A stretch of 9,315 nucleotides of DNA, taken from an uncultured Muribaculaceae bacterium (GTDB lineage Bacteria > Bacteroidota > Bacteroidia > Bacteroidales > Muribaculaceae). Of this stretch, positions 5,971 through 9,315 are shown piece by piece (position 1 is the stretch's first letter; each line of letters opens with the position of its first letter). Below the pieces are notes generated by a model. That model worked only from the letters and a program-made list of their open reading frames with translations. It was not told the DNA's origin and did no database searches. Location of the stretch: positions 7,318-16,632 of the forward strand of contig CAJTQH010000050.1 of assembly GCA_910578305.1 (NCBI GenBank), read 5' to 3'. The position numbers and the translations under genes are program-made.

Positions 5971-7284
5971 ATGACAAACACCTATAACAAGAATTCAAAA
6001 TCGGCACTCGTGCCCCGCAAGTATCTCACGCCGTTCATTCTGGTCACCTCTCTGTTTGCCCTGTGGGGATTTGCCAATGACATCACCAATCCGATGGTGG
6101 CGGCATTCCAGACAGTGATGGAGCTGTCGGCTGCCAAGGCCTCGATGGTGCAGCTGGCCTTTTACGGCGGATATGCCACCATGGCCATTCCGGCAGCTCT
6201 CTTTATCAGGAAATACAGCTACAAGAGCGGCATACTGCTCGGCCTGGGACTATATGCCTCGGGGGCATTCCTGTTTATCCCGGCTGCAGAGTATCAGCAG
6301 TTTTCATATTTCTGCATATCGCTCTACGTACTCACATTCGGACTTGCTTTTCTTGAAACCACAGCCAACCCCTACATTTTATCGCTCGGATCGAAACAGA
6401 CATCCACACAGCGTCTGAATCTGGCTCAGGCGTTCAATCCAGTGGGATCGCTGTCGGGTATGGCCGTGGCATCGCTCATAATATTGCCAAACCTCATCTC
6501 CGACCAACAGCGCGATGCGTCCGGCAAGCTTATATTCGAGCATCTCGACGTGGCAGAAAAAGCCTCGATACGAGTGCATGATCTGGCGGTGATACGCGAT
6601 CCGTATGTAGCTCTCGGACTTGTGGTACTGGCCATATTCATCATAATAGCACTGGTAAAAATGCCCCACACGGACAACAAAGGCGAGAAAATCAGTTCAG
6701 CCCAGACGCTCAAGCGTCTGGTAGGCAACGCTGAATACCGCTGTGGCGTACTGGCCCAGATGTTTTATGTCGCCGCACAGATCATGGTGTGGACATTCAT
6801 AATCCAGTATGCCGACAATCTTGGCATAAACAAGGCATCGGCCCAGAACTACAATATACTGGCCATGAGTCTGGCTCTGGCATTCCGCTTCATAGGCACG
6901 TGGATAATGACGTATGTGCGTCCGGCACGTCTGCTTACCATATTCGGCATAGGTGCGTCGATATGCACCACAGGCACCATATTCATAGAAGGAATGTGCG
7001 GGCTCTACTGTCTTGTGGCCATAAGCGCGTTCATGTCCATAATGTTTCCCAGCATATACGGCATAGCCCTCGAACGCGTGGATCAGCGCGACACCTCGCT
7101 CGGCGCGGCATTTCTGGTGATGGCCATAGTGGGCGGTGCGCTCATGCCTCCGCTTCAGGGTGCCATAATAGACTGCGGAAGAGTAGGCGGCATGGCAGCC
7201 GTGAATGTATCGTTCGTACTGCCGCTGCTGTGCTTTATCGTGGTCACCGCCTACGGCTTGTACACCTCACGTCTCAAGTCGTAA
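5971..7284 (+). CDS. fucP: L-fucose:H+ symporter, FHS family of the MFS
   Basis: This inner-membrane permease couples L-fucose uptake to proton entry. Its 437 residues (E. coli FucP 438) form about 12 hydrophobic segments with the central cytoplasmic loop near 235-250. Family landmarks align with E. coli FucP at a constant shift of six: E129 in FLETTANP (E135, proton and sugar site), Q153 and N156 in NLAQAFN (Q159, N162). In helix 1 the segment GFANDITNP (33-41) carries Asp at D37 and Asn at N40, whereas E. coli has Asn43 and Asp46, so the acidic residue is moved by one helical turn. It lies 62 bp after fucK with no promoter box seen between, so probably the same transcript. Specificity for fucose rests on the operon context; other FHS members carry glucose or galactose. 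Confidence 0.93.
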   Translation: MTNTYNKNSKSALVPRKYLTPFILVTSLFALWGFANDITNPMVAAFQTVMELSAAKASMVQLAFYGGYATMAIPAALFIRKYSYKSGILLGLGLYASGAFLFIPAAEYQQFSYFCISLYVLTFGLAFLETTANPYILSLGSKQTSTQRLNLAQAFNPVGSLSGMAVASLIILPNLISDQQRDASGKLIFEHLDVAEKASIRVHDLAVIRDPYVALGLVVLAIFIIIALVKMPHTDNKGEKISSAQTLKRLVGNAEYRCGVLAQMFYVAAQIMVWTFIIQYADNLGINKASAQNYNILAMSLALAFRFIGTWIMTYVRPARLLTIFGIGASICTTGTIFIEGMCGLYCLVAISAFMSIMFPSIYGIALERVDQRDTSLGAAFLVMAIVGGALMPPLQGAIIDCGRVGGMAAVNVSFVLPLLCFIVVTAYGLYTSRLKS

Positions 7285-7325
7285 CTTATCAGGACAATAT
7301 CGCCGCCAGGAAGCCGTTAAGACTA

Positions 7326-7331
7326 ATGTGA
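7326..7331 (+). promoter_or_regulatory. ATG-TGA start-stop pair overlapping the GTG start of the kinase gene
   Basis: ATG at 7326-7328 is followed directly by TGA (7329-7331). The in-frame GTG start of the histidine kinase begins at 7328, inside this pair. Ribosomes choosing the ATG would make no protein, so the element could lower or gate kinase translation. The purine-rich CAGGAAG at 7307-7313 lies rather far upstream to act as a Shine-Dalgarno site. Confidence 0.4.
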
Positions 7332-8533
7332 ACACTTTCGACATAAGAAAATACGGATTGTGGGGGTTTCTGTTGCTATCTGTGACGGTAGTCGGGATAT
7401 TTCTCTACTTCTCGGACAGGCTCGTGAAGGATCAGGCCGTACAGGAACGCGCCCGCATGCAGATATGGGCAGATGCCACAAAACAGATAGCCAATATCAG
7501 CTCCGGTTTGCCTGACGCAGAAAGCGCACACATAGACTTTCTGTTGAGCATACTCGCAGGCAACACCAATATACCGGTGCTGCTTACCACTTCCGACGGA
7601 AATATTCTGGATCAGCGGAATTTCCGCCTGCCGGAACCGGATGCTGACAATCCGATGGAAAATGCCGAAAACATCCGTTTTCTCAACAGCAAACTCAATT
7701 CGCTACGTGGAGGCGACAACGTGATAGATATAGAGATTGAGCCGGGAGTGGTGCAACATCTGTATTACGAAGACTCCACACTGCTGCGCAATCTCAGCAT
7801 CTATCCGTACATACAGATAGTGGTGATGGCGGCATTCGTGCTTGTGGTGTACTTTGCCGTCACATCGTCGAAAAAGGCCGAGCAGAACAAGGTGTGGGTA
7901 GGCCTGTCGAAAGAGACCGCACACCAGCTCGGCACACCGATATCGTCGCTCATGGCATGGATAGAGCTCATGCGGGACTCCGGGGGCGATGCGGAGATGG
8001 TGACCGAGATGGACAAAGATGTGAAGCGTCTGAGCACCATAGCGGCACGTTTTTCAAAAATAGGCTCACAGCCTCAGATGGAATGCCATGACCTTAACGA
8101 AGCGGTGGCTCAGGCGACATCGTATATGCGCACACGCATATCGTCGCGCATCGACCTGATCACCAACGAATGCTCCGAGCCACTGCCGGTGAACATGTCG
8201 GATCCGCTCGTGCAGTGGGTGATGGAGAATCTCATAAAAAATGCCGTGGATGCCATGGAAGGACGCGGCACAATCACCGTGACCACGGCACGCGACAGAC
8301 TTTCGGCCACAGTATCCGTCACAGATACGGGTAAGGGCATGAGCCGAAAGATGCGCAAAGCGGTGTTCCGGCCGGGATTTACGACCAAAAGCCGCGGATG
8401 GGGTCTCGGGCTCACTCTTGCGCGCCGCATAGTGGAGCAATATCACGGCGGTCGCATCTACGTCAGCGACTCCGAGCCGGGCGTAGGCACCACTTTTAAA
8501 ATCCAACTGCCGCTACTCACTTCTGCCCGATGA
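7328..8533 (+). CDS. Membrane sensor histidine kinase
   Basis: With the GTG start this has 401 residues: a short cytoplasmic tail, membrane segment 1 (about 11-27), an extracytoplasmic region of about 130 residues (28-159) with no domain I recognise, membrane segment 2 (about 160-179), then the kinase core. The phospho-acceptor His is H199 in KETAHQLGTPISSL, a Bacteroidetes variant with Gln after His instead of Glu. The ATPase domain shows the N-box ENLIKNAVDAM (300-310), G1 DTGKGM (333-338), F-box FRPGFTTK (347-354) and G2 GWGLGL (357-362), so it should be active. An upstream ATG at 7205 would add 41 residues inside fucP and lacks coding character; GTG 7328 places MFS and kinase 43 bp apart. 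No response regulator is present here. Overlaps the next gene by ATGA. Confidence 0.9.
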   Translation: MNTFDIRKYGLWGFLLLSVTVVGIFLYFSDRLVKDQAVQERARMQIWADATKQIANISSGLPDAESAHIDFLLSILAGNTNIPVLLTTSDGNILDQRNFRLPEPDADNPMENAENIRFLNSKLNSLRGGDNVIDIEIEPGVVQHLYYEDSTLLRNLSIYPYIQIVVMAAFVLVVYFAVTSSKKAEQNKVWVGLSKETAHQLGTPISSLMAWIELMRDSGGDAEMVTEMDKDVKRLSTIAARFSKIGSQPQMECHDLNEAVAQATSYMRTRISSRIDLITNECSEPLPVNMSDPLVQWVMENLIKNAVDAMEGRGTITVTTARDRLSATVSVTDTGKGMSRKMRKAVFRPGFTTKSRGWGLGLTLARRIVEQYHGGRIYVSDSEPGVGTTFKIQLPLLTSAR

Positions 8534-9315
8534 AACAACTGTTTATAACCGACCTCGACGGGACACTGCTCAATCCAGAAAGCCGCGTGAGCGAACGCTC
8601 GGCATCCATCATATCGTCGCTCTCGCGCCAAGGCGTCCTGATCACCGTGGCCACGGCACGCACTCCGGCAACAGTGGAACCACTGTTTCAGCACACCGTC
8701 ACCACTCCCCCGGCGATAGTGCTGACAGGAGCCGCCATGTGGGACCGCACCGAACACCGGTATATAGAGCCACGGTATTTTCTGCCGACAGAAGCCGACG
8801 AGATCATGGAACTGTGCCGAGAATGCGGACTGAGTCCGTTTCGCTACACGATAGGTCATGACAATATCATCCACTCCTATTATAAAGGCACTCCTTCGAT
8901 AAAAGAGCAGAAATTTATAGACGAGCGTAGCCATCTCGGCCTGAAACGCATACATATCAACGAGCCTTACAATGCAGCTGCGGCCGCAGGCACCATACTT
9001 ATATTCGCCCTGGGGCCGGCCGACACCATATATAAAGCTGCCGAATGCCTGCGTCAGCGCGGCGGATGCTCCGTGTCGGACTATCCCGACATATTCAACA
9101 GTTCGGTAGCCTATCTTGAGATTTTCGCTCCGGGAGTATCGAAAGCCGACGCGGCCCGACGTCTTCGCGAACACACAGGTGCTGACAGACTCACAGTGTT
9201 TGGCGACAATCTCAACGATCTGCCCATGATGGCGGTGGCGGATGTGGCAGTGGCGGTGGCAAACGCTCTGCCACAAGTGAAAGAGGCTGCCGATGTGGTG
9301 ATTGAGTCAAACGCC
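8530..9315 (+). CDS. Cof-type HAD-IIB phosphatase, 3' end outside the window
   Basis: 262 codons are visible without a stop. The haloacid-dehalogenase motifs are all present: motif I FITDLDGTLL with nucleophile D8 and acid D10, motif II Thr in TVATART (around T42), motif III Lys K205 (GVSKADA), and motif IV GDNLND (225-230) binding Mg2+. The cap between about residues 85 and 190 is of the C2b type, as in Cof, YidA and sugar or flavin phosphatases. Relatives have about 260-290 residues, so probably only a short C-terminal helix is missing. Family enzymes dephosphorylate small cytoplasmic metabolites; the substrate cannot be named. The ATG overlaps the histidine kinase stop by 4 bp, implying co-translation. 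No Shine-Dalgarno site. A sugar-phosphate detoxifying role next to fucose genes would be speculation. Confidence 0.92.
   Translation, partial: MKQLFITDLDGTLLNPESRVSERSASIISSLSRQGVLITVATARTPATVEPLFQHTVTTPPAIVLTGAAMWDRTEHRYIEPRYFLPTEADEIMELCRECGLSPFRYTIGHDNIIHSYYKGTPSIKEQKFIDERSHLGLKRIHINEPYNAAAAAGTILIFALGPADTIYKAAECLRQRGGCSVSDYPDIFNSSVAYLEIFAPGVSKADAARRLREHTGADRLTVFGDNLNDLPMMAVADVAVAVANALPQVKEAADVVIESNA

Noticed and set aside
7205..7327. ATG at 7205 as the start of the histidine kinase
   Set aside because: It would lie 80 bp inside fucP and add a Cys/Ser-rich segment with no family likeness, while GTG at 7328 gives a normal short tail before the first membrane helix.
8978..8989. 12-bp palindrome CTGCGGCCGCAG
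   Set aside because: It lies within an alanine run of the HAD coding sequence and is easily explained by codon choice.
9229..9272. Short GTGGCG-type repetition near the window end
   Set aside because: It encodes the alternating Ala-Val strand after HAD motif IV, which is normal for the family.
8458..9276. 272-codon minus-strand open frame opposite the HAD gene
   Set aside because: The plus strand encodes all four HAD motifs across the same stretch, and the minus translation has no family features.

Overview
The window looks like chromosomal DNA from a gut member of the Bacteroidales. Three things suggest this: promoter boxes of the Bacteroidetes type (TTTG, 19 bp, TAnnTTTG) near rpsU, mostly no Shine-Dalgarno sequences, and a Bacteroides-style L-fucose operon. 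The moderately high GC combined with heavy use of the isoleucine codon ATA (12 of 20 Ile codons in the last gene) makes me think of Muribaculaceae, but that family placement is an inference.

Layout. Positions 1-429 hold no convincing gene. They contain a degenerate tandem repeat with a period of about 128 bp (two good copies and the start of a third), each copy carrying two small hairpins, followed by a nested hairpin at 333-387 that probably terminates rpsU. rpsU (ribosomal protein bS21) lies on the minus strand at 430-621 and has a near-perfect promoter. All remaining genes are on the plus strand: an MFS transporter of unknown substrate (816-1991); a compact L-fucose operon fucI-fucA-fucK-fucP (2130-7284); then a membrane sensor histidine kinase (about 7328-8533) overlapping by ATGA with a Cof-type HAD phosphatase gene (8530 to the window edge, 3' end missing).

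How the genes work together. FucP imports L-fucose with protons, FucI isomerises it to L-fuculose, the FGGY kinase phosphorylates it to L-fuculose-1-phosphate, and the class II aldolase splits that into dihydroxyacetone phosphate and L-lactaldehyde. No FucR-type GntR regulator, fucose mutarotase, fucosidase or lactaldehyde reductase lies in the window. The leader of fucI has a TAnnTTTG box followed by three GTGAC-like elements spaced about one helical turn apart, which could be the operator. The histidine kinase follows fucP by 43 bp on the same strand and might be co-transcribed, but it has no response regulator in the window and its relation to fucose is unproven.

I do not see an obviously new multi-gene system. 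The points most worth a second look are: the aldolase lacks several residues that bind metal or catalyse in E. coli FucA; the repeat family at the left edge; the operator-like repeat before fucI; the kinase start, where an ATG-TGA start-stop pair overlaps the GTG start; and a possibly shortened kinase FucK.
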